Shown here piece by piece: positions 42,950 to 54,566 of a stretch of DNA of 64,000 nt; positions within the stretch are counted from its first letter, which is position 1, and every line of letters begins with the position of its first letter. The stretch comes from Pachyseris speciosa (lineage: Eukaryota > Cnidaria > Anthozoa > Scleractinia > Pachyseridae): contig JAEMWC010000258.1 of the NCBI GenBank assembly GCA_016490735.1, positions 493,501-557,500 of the forward strand, written 5' to 3'. The notes below the pieces were generated by a model. The model ran no database searches. It had not been told where the DNA came from and worked only from the letters and a program-made list of their open reading frames with translations. Position numbers and translations under genes: made by a program.

Positions 42950-44281
42950 CCGATCTTTTGAAAACCAGGTTCATGAAAATTTGAGGGGTTTTAGAACTTT
43001 CTTTATCAATACCTCGGTTTATCAAAAGGGAGACTTGCATTTAGGCCCGTTATGAGCGTACAGTCTCTGTCAAAGGGAAGACAAAGAACACATGTTATTT
43101 GTCTTGCAATTAGACATGAAATTGACGTGACCTCTGACATGAGAATTTTGGTGCGTTAGTCGGCCAAATCTCTCTAGAATACGCTCTTTCTGACGGCAAA
43201 GTTAGCTTTGGAATTAGTGGCATCGATTAAGCCGAAGTCTAGCAGCGTTTTCAACCGAGCGTTCGTGAATGCTTCGAATAATCACAGCTAATTATTGTCG
43301 AATTTTATTTGTGTAAATTATCGCTCGATTTTGTGATCACTTCTGACACCGGAAACCAGTCATTATGACACTTTCAGACTATCAAATCACTAGCTTAAGA
43401 TCGATAAAGTTGCGAGGGCGGAAACTAGTCAAAACAATGTTCAAACTTGCGCTTTTTGCAGACAAATTGCCAGCCATGCCTTTGAGGTCCCGGATGTTTA
43501 CTGTCCGTGTTAGCGAGGAGCTGTTGACGACCATCTAGCCAAAGCATTTTTACTAAGTCTTTAGCATGCTCCAAATTCTACACCAGTTTCTCTCCCTAAG
43601 CCTTGAAATGATCACCGACACCTACTTTCTGAGGCTAAAGACTTGTTACCTCTCAAAGCAAAGCTCTCAATATCCCTGCATTTTTCCAGCAGTACCGCCC
43701 GAGTAAACAAAGTACTCATTTAGCAAACAACTGCACAGCAGGATATTAGACGAGGCAGACACTGCACCTCGCAAGACTTTTCCCCTCACTGGACTTAATG
43801 ATGTCCTAAGGAATACTCTGTTCTAGGAGGTCAACGGAAAATCAAACTCTAACGACGTCATTGCGAGCTAACTGACCGCGCGAAGACTTCAAATGCACGT
43901 TTCTTTCTTTGAGAGGGAGTGGAAACTAACTGACAAATAAAACCTGAGGGGGGGGGGGGGGAGGGGAGCGGGGATAAGACCTTAATGCAAAGTTGACTTC
44001 AGGGACAGTTTCTTTCTCTTCTTCTAATTATTAATGTAGCTAGCATGCCCCCCCCTCCCCCCCTTAGGTGACAAGGTAGGGGAAGCCTATAACTCCATTT
44101 GAAACCCAACTAAGGATCAATTACTGATACACGACCGAAGTCAACTTAGCGGATGACAAAGGAGAATCCAATTACGGATACAGGCTTATTTCAATTAATT
44201 AAATTCTGTATATGAGGGAAACCCTAACCCTGTACACCCCAAATAATCATATTTTCATTGAATAAATGTTTGAAAGAAAAT
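42949..44281. other. No gene; G- and C-runs
   Basis: Non-coding. G-run near 43949-43965 and C-rich CCCCCCCTCCCCCCC near 44047-44063. Confidence 0.45.
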
Positions 44282-44352
44282 TTGCCCTGAGCGGGATTTG
44301 AACCTACGTCTCCCCGTATACTAGTTGAGTGTGATGACCACTACACTATCTA
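44282..44352 (-). tRNA. tRNA-like fragment (pseudo-tRNA or SINE head)
   Basis: Minus strand has TAGTGTAGTGGTCATCACAC, a D-arm/A-box pattern, and GTAGGTTCAAATCCCGCTC, a T-arm/B-box pattern, about 25 bases apart. The acceptor 5' strand is lost in (TA)n-like sequence, so no functional tRNA is claimed and the isotype is uncertain. Confidence 0.4.
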
Positions 44353-44384
44353 TATATCATATATCTATCTATCTATATATCATG

Positions 44385-44385
<1 letters not shown>

Positions 44386-44449
<64 letters not shown>
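44386..44449. repeat. (TA)n left of the Penelope-like element
   Basis: 32 TA units, preceded by imperfect TATC repeats. Confidence 0.93.
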
Positions 44450-44451
<2 letters not shown>

Positions 44452-44575
44452 CGGAATAAGGAGGTTTGCACAAACAATGAACTCCCAGCAGAAGGATCCG
44501 AAGGATACTATGCCACCACGGGAATTTGTAGATAAATAAGAGATAACGACAGTGGGGCGAACTTCTAGCTGATCT

Positions 44576-44615
44576 GACGGATGTAATAACGTTTCGGCTG
44601 TTCAGCCTTCTTCAG
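44576..44615 (-). ncRNA. Hammerhead-ribozyme-like core in the Penelope-like 3' region
   Basis: Read on the minus strand: CTGAAGA (44615-44609), stem GGCT-GAAC-AGCC (44607-44596), GAAAC (44595-44591), then CGTC (44579-44576). Penelope-like elements are known to carry hammerheads. The conserved CUGANGA and GAAA boxes and a short stem III (ACG/CGT) are present, but stem I pairs poorly and one extra A precedes stem II, so this may be inactive. Confidence 0.45.
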
Positions 44616-45033
44616 ATTAAAAAGTTTAAAAACTAAGAATTAAAAACAATTTACAATGGTTGTGCTAGTCTGTGGTCCTAGCTTATATAAGTCAGGTGAT
44701 TAACAAATACAAAAAAGGTGAGTGACAGAAGTTATGTAATCGATCCAACGTAACAAATTTCTTGCAAGGGGCCTCTGAACAATCGTGATTAGTGTCATAA
44801 CAAATTCCCAAGGCAGGGCCTTTAAACAATGTAATAAGCTCCCTACTGAGGGCCCTTGAATGGCAAAATTCAAACAAAAATAACAGAATCCCCAACGGAG
44901 CCCCTGAACGCAAAAGCAATCACATAACCTCTGAAACTATTTATAACAAATTAAGGAATACAAAAGGAACTGGATAAGAAACAATTCATTAACCAAGCAA
45001 GAACATGTGAAATGGACGAGTCATTTGTTGTAA

Positions 45034-45486
45034 TTAATGCGATTCACGCCTCTTGTTAAGGCCATGTGGGTTAAGCGTGAATAATTGCGTCATCCAATAT
45101 GCTTCTCTGGTAAGCAATAATTGGTCTAAATGTGCAGTGGTTTGAGAAGAATTAATTTGTTCGATGATAATAAAATTTATATCAGAAAATTCATGTTGGG
45201 AGCTATTAAAGTGGACCGCCAATTCACATGTTCTTCTATTCTTAAGCATACTAGATTTGTGGTTGCGAAATCTAATTTTGAATTCAGTCGATGTCGAACC
45301 AACATATTGCAAGTTACATTTACGGCAGGTAGCTAAGTAAATAACATTTTTGGACAAACAAAAAACTTTTTTTCGGATGGGATATTGTTTACCTGTGGCC
45401 GAGCTTTGGAATTTAGGCGCTTGAAGTAAGAAATTATGACACAAGTCACACCTTACTTTGTCACTGAAAACATCCGCCCTCTTCAA
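45034..45486 (-). CDS. GIY-YIG endonuclease domain of the Penelope-like element
   Basis: 150 codons with an intact GIY-YIG module: VIYLATC (the GIY equivalent), CNLQYVGSTS (YIG), the catalytic Arg in RFRNHKSSM, and a downstream Glu in HEFSDINFIIIEQI. It cuts target DNA for integration. The preceding CDLC...C knuckle is typical. The first Met is not a real start; the domain is the end of a polyprotein. Confidence 0.75.
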   Translation of the reverse strand: MKRADVFSDKVRCDLCHNFLLQAPKFQSSATGKQYPIRKKVFCLSKNVIYLATCRKCNLQYVGSTSTEFKIRFRNHKSSMLKNRRTCELAVHFNSSQHEFSDINFIIIEQINSSQTTAHLDQLLLTREAYWMTQLFTLNPHGLNKRRESH

Positions 45487-45811
45487 ATTTTGGACTTGCA
45501 GCAGAGCTTGGTCGAATTTTAGATGGTGCTAGCAATTCTTTCAGGTTTTTAGTTCGACGGTAAGCAGGGAAAACAGATTTGGCTGGAAAAATTTCCGTGA
45601 CGCGAGGAGATGAGCGTAATAAATGAAAATGCCTCCTAATGATAGTTTGGATGTCCGGCAGAATAGGATTATAATCCAACACTAGAGGAAAAACTTTTTT
45701 GTTAGCCTTAACCTCTTTGTTAAGCAATTCAGATCTGGGAATTTGGAGGGCCTTATCAAACTGTTTGTCGACTAAATCTCCAGGGTAATAAATGAAAAAT
45801 AAAATAAATAA

Positions 45812-45816
<5 letters not shown>

Positions 45817-45878
<62 letters not shown>
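45817..45878. repeat. (TA)n right of the Penelope-like element
   Basis: 31 TA units, abutting the 5' truncation point. Confidence 0.93.
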
Positions 45879-45879
<1 letters not shown>

Positions 45880-47617
45880 CAGTCATGATAATGTCAAAAA
45901 GAGAACGAAAAGATGTTTTATAATAAGTTAACTTTATTGTAAAATTGAACTACAACAAATACCTCAGTGAATAACGGAAGCACTCTTTCGTGCCAAGAAA
46001 AATTATTTCAGTACGTTGTTAGTTGTTAGCAATATTTGAGTGCAGACACGTCTTCGGCTTGTACATGTATTATGATATAGTGGCACAAATCCTTTGGATT
46101 ACCTCAGAGCGACAACGCGAGTGTGTTCGGTTTGAATCATTCTTATTTCACCGCTGATTCCAAGGCATCTGTGTTTGGAGAGAGGAAAGTGTGAATGAGT
46201 GTCAAAAATTCTAAAACTATTCTGTTTATTTGAATTATTTGTTTCGTGTATTTGCTCAGCCCCACTATCTTTTGAGTGCTACAAATACTACCGAGGGTAA
46301 ATAAAGGACAGTTATTTATTTATTTATTTTATTTTAAAACTTTTCTCACTATTTCTGAAAATGGCAACTGTGTTTATGCCAATAGTTAACACTGAAACAA
46401 CAATTGCATTCAAGCAAAGAAAAAAACCTTTATCAGTGAATTTTCAAGAGACATGAATAGACTCAGTGTTAGAAGTCATAAACAAACTTTCTGTCAGTGA
46501 CTTACTATATTGTTGTCAAAAATTGAAACAATGCATGCCCAGTTAACCGCAAATAATCATTTGCTTTTACAAAATATCTTATAGAACAGTAAAACGTATT
46601 TCCAGTAAACAAAACATTATTCAAGGTTAAAGATGTCCACTAATTAGCACCTTCTATATAATGGTAAATAACAGTAGTATTTCCCAGAAACTTGCTTCAA
46701 CGATGTCAAGTAAAACACATTCAGAAAAAAAAAACAACAAAAAAGAAAAAACAAAAAACAAAACAAAAAACATAAAAAGCATGTTCTAGAATCGTTCTCT
46801 GAAGCGCGATGCGATAGCCTTTGTTTTAACATTAAAAGCTGGCATGATTGCCGATCCTTGCTCTGTGTTCTTCAACTGATATCCCCATGGCTAAGGGATT
46901 GAGCAACTCAAATGAAAGAAACTTGGCATTCTTTTTACTGTCAATTTCCCACTATATAGCTATTGCTTTTCGCGAACATAACACTGGGAAAACACGCAAC
47001 CAGCCACATACAACGACATACAGCAAAATGGCTGCTTTAAATAATCGTTGCCAGTCTACAAGCGACCAAATATCGTACTTTCATTCGTACCGTACACGAC
47101 ACAGGGGCACCAAATGACAAGTTTCGTTAGATCTTTGTTCGGTGGCGGGTAGTTCGCCTTACGCTTTCGGCGTGGATTAAAGAGAGCACTCGGAGTTTCG
47201 AAACTGAAACGTGGCTTCAATGATTTGCAATGGGAAAATCATACCCTCTGAGGCTCTCGGAAAGGTCGTATTTGCTGTTTTTGGCAGTCAAAAACGTCAG
47301 CTGGTTTTTTCGGAAAGAAACTAGTTTTAGCTAGCATTTTCTTAAAGGAAGACTTTCGGGCAATTAAATTTTCAGCTTAAGAATCCGAACAGCTAACGAA
47401 AATATCACTATAAACAGACTTCAAACACCATAAGGTGCTTAAAAATTCCTTTCTACGGCTTTTGGTTGATTTGGCTCGTTGGGTGCCCCTGACTACAGCA
47501 ATGAGTGAGCGTACGCCCACTCAAAAAATAAATACCGTCGAAGCGCGTCCGCGCGTCGTGTTTCTTCGCAGGAGCGAGCGTACTCGCGTGTTTCGCTTGC
47601 TTTAAGATCCGTAAGAA
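45879..47617. other. No gene supported
   Basis: AT-rich non-coding sequence; (TTTA)n near 46315-46330 and an A-rich (CAAAA)n-type tract near 46725-46775. Confidence 0.45.
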
Positions 47618-47626
47618 AAATAAAAC

Positions 47627-49566
47627 CGGTGAGGGTAAAAGGAGGAATGAGTTTGCGGAATTGCATGTGGCATGACTTGCGGAATCGCATAATTATGCGG
47701 AATGTAATGTATGCAAAACGGTGCGAAAAAATTAATTCAAATGAAGGAGTTAATTATTCAACAGCCAAACGCAAGCTATGTAGCTGCCGATCTCGGTCAC
47801 AACTACTCTCAGTACTCTCCACCGGGCTTGCTTTCGTATAAACATTGCACTTATGAACTCTTGAGGTCATTAAATTTGCCTTGAGTTTTGCTTTAATAGG
47901 ATTAGGCTATGTCTACACTATGCCGGATAGCATTTTATGCCGTTGTGAAAAATACTACGGCCTGGTGTGAACGGCAGTGGCCCAAAACCGCCGCTATCTT
48001 TCCACTAGAATCCAATTTTCAGAATTTTTGCTCCTCGTTGTTGATTTCCGTTTCGGTTCGATTCTTTGTTCACACTACTCCAGAAAGTGGCACGAAAACC
48101 TATCCGATATGTGACGATTCACTTTCAAGACCGCAGCGGCCCAGCATCGCTCCGACGCAAAAATCGTGCCGAAATCATCGTTTTGAATGTGAACAAAAGC
48201 CCTATCCGATATGGTTTTCGTGCCGGCACAAGAGCTATCCGGTATAGTGTAGACATAGCCTTAGCCTGTTCGCGAATGATATTTGCAGCATATTTGTGAA
48301 GCTATGCACGAAAGAATCGTTCGGCTGCGAGACAAGCGAGCTTTTGCCATCTTGTCAATTTCACGGTGTAGATTAAACTCTTTTGGCAGTTTTGAAATGG
48401 ATTAAATAAAATTTAATGTTTCCGGAGTCGATTGTGAGCGATTTAGGAACAGAGTCTCGCAGAGGCTTATTATGGTTTTCAGAGTTTTACAGGAGTCTCA
48501 AATCGGTCGAGCTGCTTTTGCTGTTATCATTTGAATAACTGGAATCTCGAAGACCGAGCGACAAACGAGGAAAATATTATAATCAGTTGCTAACTGAGTA
48601 ATCCTATAAACGCAAACTCAAGACAAATCACTTCAAGCGGGTTCATTTGCAAATTGATATTTATATCAAGTCTATCAAAGCACAAGTTCCGTGTAGACTA
48701 GTGCTCTACACTGAAAAATTTTTCGGTCAAATCCAGTTTGTTTTCAAAATTTTGTTGTCACCCAGATCAGCAACTAGCTTAAGATTATTCACTGTGCGGT
48801 TAGGCTGGCTGACGCGATTAATAATCGCGAGCTCCAATACGCAAGATCAAGATTATTAACCGTAAAATTGTTATCTAGAGAAGGGGCTAGTTGTTGATCT
48901 CGGTAACAACAATTTGCTGAAAACAAATTGGATTAGACCGAGAAATTTTATAACATCTGGTACCTAGGGTACTCGATCTTCGATGAGGCAACTCTTGAAC
49001 GCGAGCACTGAGATCAGTTATTCATATCATAACAACAAATTAGCAGCGCGACCAATGTGAGACTCTTGTAAAACTCTGAAAACCATAACTTGAATAAGCC
49101 TCTACGAGGCTCCGTCCCTAAATCTCTTACAATCGACCTCGGAAAAATAAAATTTTGTTTATTAAATCCATTTCAAAACTGTCAAAAGAGTTTGACCTAC
49201 ACTATGAAATTGACAAGATAGCAAAAGCTCGCTTGTCTCTCAGCCACGAACGATTCGCACAAATACACTGCAAATATCATTGACTATCATTCCCGAACAG
49301 ACTAATCTTATGAAAGCAAAACTCACGGTAAAATTTAATCACCTCAAGAGTTGATAAGAAAGCAAGCCCGGTGAAGAGTAGTTGTGACCAAGATCGACAG
49401 CTAGATTGCGATTGTTCTCTGTGTTAGGCTGTAGAATAATTAACTCTTTGAGCTGAATTAATTTCTTCGCGCCATTTTGCATATGTTACATTCCGCATAA
49501 TTATGCGATTCCACAAGTCATGCCACATGCCATTCCGCAAACTCATTCTGCCTTTTACCCTCACCG
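47627..49566. mobile_element. Foldback element with about 0.8-kb inverted arms and 9-bp target duplication
   Basis: Ends CGGTGAGGGTAAAAGG at 47627 and its inverse at 49566, flanked by direct AAATAAAAC at 47618-47626 and 49567-49575. The left arm (minus the MITE at 47905-48260) mirrors the right arm inward to a centre near 48820 (GCGATTAATAATCGC). Long arms and 9-base duplications fit Mutator-like foldback elements. No transposase is encoded. Confidence 0.85.
47905..48260. mobile_element. MITE nested in the foldback arm, TTA target duplication
   Basis: Terminal inverted repeats of 25 bases with one mismatch, starting GGCTATGTCTACACTAT, flanked by TTA at 47902-47904 and 48261-48263. Three-base TWA duplication and GG-starting ends fit the PIF/Harbinger group. 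Non-coding; the 112-codon ORF inside is spurious. Confidence 0.85.
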
Positions 49567-49701
49567 AAATAAAACAGTACTCTTAGCATATCGACTTGCC
49601 TTACTAATGCAACTATGGTGGAAATATGGTGGAGTTTCCCGATAGTTCAAAGCTTTGTATAGTAAGCAGAATAAACTTACGACAACTATGAGTATTAGAA
49701 A

Positions 49702-49926
49702 AGACCATTTTACAGTTGTCGGTGAAAGCGAGGCTGGGGGTGACCTTGTTTTGTTACAAACCTACCTACTTTTCGAATGTAAATCGTGTTTTTCTTATGC
49801 TAACTAGTGTTTAATCGGCATAATTTCCATAAGAAAAGCAATTAGGCTTGTATCAAAACAAGGTCACCCCAAGCCTCGCATTCAATCAAAGGCCAGGGTA
49901 CTGAGCAAGGAACTGTAAAATGGTCT
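49702..49926. mobile_element. MITE-like element with AGACCATTTTACAGTT ends
   Basis: 49702-49717 and 49911-49926 are inverted repeats; a second mirrored block GGGTGACCTTGTTTTG / CAAAACAAGGTCACCCC lies inside. Non-coding. Target duplication unclear. Confidence 0.75.
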
Positions 49927-51755
49927 ATTGCTTTTTCATCAATCTAAATTGGTTCCAAGGTTGCATCGTCTAAGGGAAGTTGAACCCTCTAAACTTTTGG
50001 AGGAGAGCCTAACCTTATATGACCACCGAAAGTTAGTTAGCTACAGTAAAACACTTCAGTAATTTAACAAGATGTATTCATCACTAAATTATCTTGGGAA
50101 ATACTAAGCGATAAGTGGTAAGCTGAGGCAACTTTTCTCTTGTCTTTGAGTATCTTCATGAGTTTTTGTTTTTTCTCTTAGGATTTGGGCTAATCTTAGG
50201 GTCTTAACTTAGTATAGAGAATAGATAATATAGCGCCTATAATGGTTAGTATTCTTTGGCTAAAAAGTTTGGAGAAAACCAAAGCAGTATTGGCAACATT
50301 TTAAATGTAATTAATTATATTTTGCAGTGCACTGCTGAGGAGATGTTTCACTCAACCAAACCAAGGGGAATAACTATGCATAACGATAAAATACTGAGTA
50401 AGTAAAACCAGGAATAACCAGTTGCAGATACATATTGAACCAGTGCTCAAACCAATATAGAGATATTTTTTCTCATTACCTGCACAAACATGGTAGTTTT
50501 ATTTGAATATGAATCTCTAAAATGAGGTAATGAGCCGGTTGTAGTTAAAAGACATTTCAAGATTCGAATTCATTTATTTACAATAATATGAAATTCAAAC
50601 TAACGAATACTCATTTAGCATGAAAGCCTATTTGAGTCATGGGTTCAATTGAAGCCTAGATTCCGTCCGGTTATTCGAAGAAAAAGCCGGTTGTTTTATC
50701 CAGCGATTCAGCCACTAACTGACGGGAAAAATGAATGCAGTTTACTACCTTTTTAACTCATTCATGCGCGCATGCGCATGGAATGAGCTGTTGTGAAGAG
50801 GGGATTTTGGCGAGAACAAAACTCTGCGTAGACGCAAAAACAACCGCTGAGTGGCTGATATTCTACGCCATTTGGTGGATAAAATTTCTTTGTTTAGCAC
50901 GTCTGTGTTACTATGGCAGCTGCAACAACTTCTGAAAGAACAAACTTTCATTACTGGACTTTTCCCACTCCCCTGTAGTTTGGCTAACGAATCCGTGCCA
51001 CATAACTGCGTAGGTCTGACTATAATTTATTTCATACATCTTTTGTATTGCAGTCAAAACCGCCAATCGCTACTGAACCCGCGAGAATCCCACTACATTT
51101 CAGCTCGCGTTGTTTTCTTCTAACTCAACTGACCCAAATGTATTTCGCGGATGGTATTTAGTGTTGATTCGGTAAAGTTAAAGGCTTGCAACTAGAAAAG
51201 AATATTGAAAGTGTATACAAAGTCTTGGTTCTCATTTGTAAACAGTATTGACCCCGCCAGACTGCGAGGCAAGTTGGTTCTTGATTTTATGTGACATCTC
51301 GATAACAATCTCACCTTTTATGGAGTGGGGTCACCACACGGCGTTGTTTACGTATCAGTTGTCAGTTGCATTTCCGTTGGGCATTCAACTTAATGAAACG
51401 CTTTGCGAGCTACATCCAGGAGACGTTTTACAACATCGTTTCTAAATTGCGCTCCTGTTTCTATCGGGGTAACAGCTTTCATTACGGGGAAATTTCACTG
51501 TATTTAGCTTTATGCATGAAAGTGTTGGCTCAAAGAAGCCTTTGATTTATATAGTGACTGATCCGTTTCTCATGTTCTCCATGTTCATACATACTTTCGA
51601 TGAAGTTATCACCATTAAAATAAGTTTCTTTTCCTATTTATTTTCTATCATGGCTGTACAGTCGCTAGCCCCTTCAAATATGTTTTCACACAGCACTTTT
51701 TGCACTGCTATTAAAAAAAGAGAGTGCGTGCTGCACCGGGTTTTATAAGCTTGCA
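49927..51755. other. No gene supported
   Basis: Short ORFs only, none with recognisable features. GCGCGCATGCGCATGG near 50766 is an isolated palindromic stretch. Confidence 0.45.
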
Positions 51756-52190
51756 TTAAGCCCCGGCAAAACGGGAAATGTTTGGTAACCAAACATTTTA
51801 CCATTTGTACCTCTTGTTTGATCGTGTTTGATAAAACTTGAACTTTATCAACCATCGCCATCGCTTGCGAAATGCTTTATCTCATTCGCTTGTATCCACA
51901 GAGAGTCTATCTTTTGGTCGAGGGTCGAGGGTTCTATGTCGAGGGTCGAGGGTTCCATGTCGAGGGTCGAGGTAACAAATTCCATGTCGAGGGTCGAGGT
52001 AACAATTTTTTTTTATTAAAAAATGAAAAAAAAAAAAAAAAGAAAAGAAATTGGAAAAAGAGAAAGTGTATTAAAAGAGAATTGAAGAAGAATCTAAGGG
52101 TTTCAATGACTCGAGTTGCGCGTGGGCAACTTTTTGTAAGTGGACGGCCTAGGGGTGGGGGATGAAAGAGTGAATAGTACGTGCTATGTT

Positions 52191-52297
52191 TAGCCTCCCA
52201 CGCAGTCGTTTTTAGGGGACTCGTATTCCACCTCCTCCCCTCTAAGTGGGGAGGAAGTGAAATACGAGTCCCCTAAAATCGACTGCGTGGGAGGCTA
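52191..52297. repeat. 107-bp hairpin element
   Basis: TAGCCTCCCACGCAGTCG at 52191 is mirrored at 52297, continuing inward through AGGGGACTCGTATT to CTCCCC/GGGGAG around a 7-base loop. Compact palindromic MITE. Confidence 0.85.
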
Positions 52298-52939
52298 CCC
52301 TATGTTATAAAACCAGCTATGTAGTGCCCCGGGTGTAACTGACCTATGTTTGAGTATAGGGGTACTGCTGGAAGTTTGAAACCCTTACCCTGTTGCGAAC
52401 AAAAAAAAAATAATAGTGAATAGCTACCCTGTGTAGGACAACGCGCTCTTTTTTAACATTCTAGGTAGAACGTTAACTGCAAGCGAACAAATCCCTAACT
52501 TTCGTAATAATTTCGTGGTGAACCCTATTTGGATTGCCAAAGACCCTGATAAGTACAGGTTCGCTTGAGCTTATATACCCTTTTCGGGACAGCGTGTTCA
52601 AAAGCCGCACTTTATTCAGAGGTACGTCCTCGTATAGGCCATACAGGGGATTATTGCCCGGTCCCCCGGTGTGGCGCACAAATGAAATCTTGCTTGACTT
52701 CTGTGGGTTCTAGTATACTTGTTTGAAAACCAATGAGGTTTCTAAATTGGGATTACACGGGGCACAGGGTGACTGTCATGAAAATCTTTTGTTCTCTTAA
52801 CATGTCCAAGTTCCACACAATACAAGCCACACAATACAAGCCACGCTGCCCAGTAGCCACCATCAGTTCCATTTCGCATGACAATTTCGCAAAATGCCCC
52901 GAGCCAGTTTAATAACAATGACTGCTTTAACTTGCCATT

Positions 52940-53790
52940 ACGCAACAAGTGATTGGCTGCGGCAAAAATAGAAAACCTGGTCTCGATTTCCGGTGCGGTG
53001 ATCAACTTCTTTGAAACAACGTGATTGAAAGGTTCTTGACAGGCCTACACAGACTTTCCTATGTGGTTTTGCGGTTGCGATGCGTTTTATATTTGCTTTC
53101 AAACTTTCGCTCTCACGAGCATGTCTTTTAGCGATTTTCCTCTTTTGTATGATATAATAGGCGGCGTTTTGTAGATAGTTTTCAGCAATGACTGGTTTTG
53201 AATTAGACTCCATTTTTGCACAGTATTTGTTTAAGGTTTTTCACTGCTGGGTGAAATGTTGTGAGAAAAGGAATTATTCTCTCGTCAGTCTTTTTCTTTT
53301 GTTTTTGCAAAGCCGACCGTCTTCCGGCAAAGGTGAACTCGGATAGTGTTCTCTCCACTAACTGTTTTGGATAACCGCGAGCCTCGAGTCGCGTACTGAA
53401 ATTAGAGATGGCCTCCTGGAAATTTCATTCCAAGGAGTTTGTACGTAGGAGTCTGATGGCTTCTCCTTTTATGAAACCTCTTTTTACACCTGGTGGGTGA
53501 CAAGAGGTATAGTGTGTACATTGAATGGTCTCGGTCGGCTTGTAATTGGTTTTGATGTCTTGGATAGATTCTTTAGAGAACCTTTCTCCTTTATATACTG
53601 TTGTGTCAAGGAATGTGATTGCTTTCTCTGAAATTTCAGCTGTGAATTTTATTGTTAGATGGAATGTGTTAGATCGTTGTATAAATCGATCAATGTCGCA
53701 TTTTTTCGGCGCTCCCCTCGCGTCGCGTCTCCTCGCAAGTTGGCACACGCGCATGTCTTTCGCTCGCCCCACAATCCATCGCCGAAATTA
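52940..53790 (-). pseudogene. Penelope-like RT C-terminal fragment
   Basis: ORF 53772-53425 reads FHLTIKFTAEISEKAITFLD, TTVYKGERFSKESIQDIK, then YKPTETIQCTHYTSCHPPGV and GEAIRLLRTNS, a conserved Penelope-like signature after the palm. Downstream, in other frames, STRLEARGYPKQLVERTLSE and FLTTFHPAVKNLKQIL continue to about 53220, then SYKRGK-like sequence near 53150. Several frame breaks; no endonuclease found nearby. Confidence 0.65.
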
Positions 53791-54566
53791 GAGACTACTC
53801 TACTTAGATTCTTCTTCAATTCTCTTTTAATTTAATTTATCTTTTTCCAATTTATTTATTTTTTCTTTTTTAATAAAAAAATTCGTTACCCTCGATCCTC
53901 GACATGGAACCCTCGACCCCTGACGTAGAACCCTCGACCCTCGACCAAAAGATAGACTCACTATTTTTACACGACTGTTTTAAATTTAACTTCTCGCGAT
54001 TATTCCAATTTGTTTCACGTTCTCGAGAAAACCTTGAATTTTGTCATTTCACGTTGTTGTTTTGTGGGTGACGGCAAGCAAATGTCCCAAACTTTCAAAC
54101 ACATGTGTTGAGCGATTGACGGTTTTTGCAAATCCTATTGTTTTGTTGTGTTCTTGTGATGTTCTCGTTGCCGGTGGCGTACTCGTAGTTGAAACTCCCT
54201 AATGTCAAAATGGCGAACAAGGAAGAAGGTTTTATTGACGTGGCTAAGAGGAAACCCAGTAAAACGATAGGAAGGAGCTGGAATCTTCCTCTTATAATTG
54301 AAGTAGAATTACAGGCGCTATACACTGCCCTTGAACCATCACACCTTCCGCCATATTGACATTGTAAACAAGCCTCTTGTGGAAGTTGTGGTACGCTGGG
54401 TGATTCTGTGGTCCGTAACTCCTTGCATCCCGAAGTTTGATCTTTGTATGATCAAACATGTTTTAACCGTTTGACCAGGGTTTCCAACATCAACATCAAA
54501 CATGGACACCAAACAGTGTTTGATGATGTTTGGTGACCAAACATTTCCCGTTTGACCACGGCTTAA

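Larger units (their letters stand above)
44450..45816 (-). mobile_element. 5'-truncated Penelope-like retroelement with GIY-YIG endonuclease
   Basis: Minus strand. 45770-45500 encodes the region between RT and endonuclease (FPLVLDYNPILPDI, then IFPAKSVFPAYRRTKNLKEL). After a frame break near 45480 comes the endonuclease (45486-45034): CDLCHNF, CLSKNVIYLATCRKCNLQYVG, STSTEFKIRFRNHKSSM, i.e. the GIY-YIG module with preceding Cys knuckles. The 3' UTR extends to 44450. (TA)n tracts directly border both ends (44386-44449, 45817-45878). The RT palm is missing. Confidence 0.8.
51903..53959. mobile_element. Nested 2-kb element with GTCGAGGGTCGAGG terminal arms
   Basis: GAGTCTATCTTTTGGTCGAG at 51903 is mirrored at 53959. 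The arms extend about 190 bases and include repeated GTCGAGGGTCGAGG units, an A-rich/T-rich block and ATTGAAGAAGAATCTAAG (about 52081 / 53803). It contains the hairpin at 52191-52297 and a Penelope-like RT fragment on the minus strand. Confidence 0.75.
51760..54562. mobile_element. TTAA-flanked inverted-repeat element containing nested insertions
   Basis: Left end GCCCCGGCAAAACGGGAAATGTTTGGTAACC and right end, inverted, GCCGTGGTCAAACGGGAAATG. TTAA is present at 51756-51759 and 54563-54566. The ends resemble those at 57611 and 58319 (GCCCTGGTCAAACGG). TTAA duplication fits piggyBac or Kolobok-type transposition. No transposase seen; the interior is replaced by the element at 51903-53959. Confidence 0.72.

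Noticed and set aside
42834..43055. ORFs translated through (TA)n (YIYIYI repeats)
   Set aside because: Microsatellite translation only.
47909..48299. 112- and 77-codon ORFs
   Set aside because: They lie within the MITE at 47905-48260 and span its terminal repeat.
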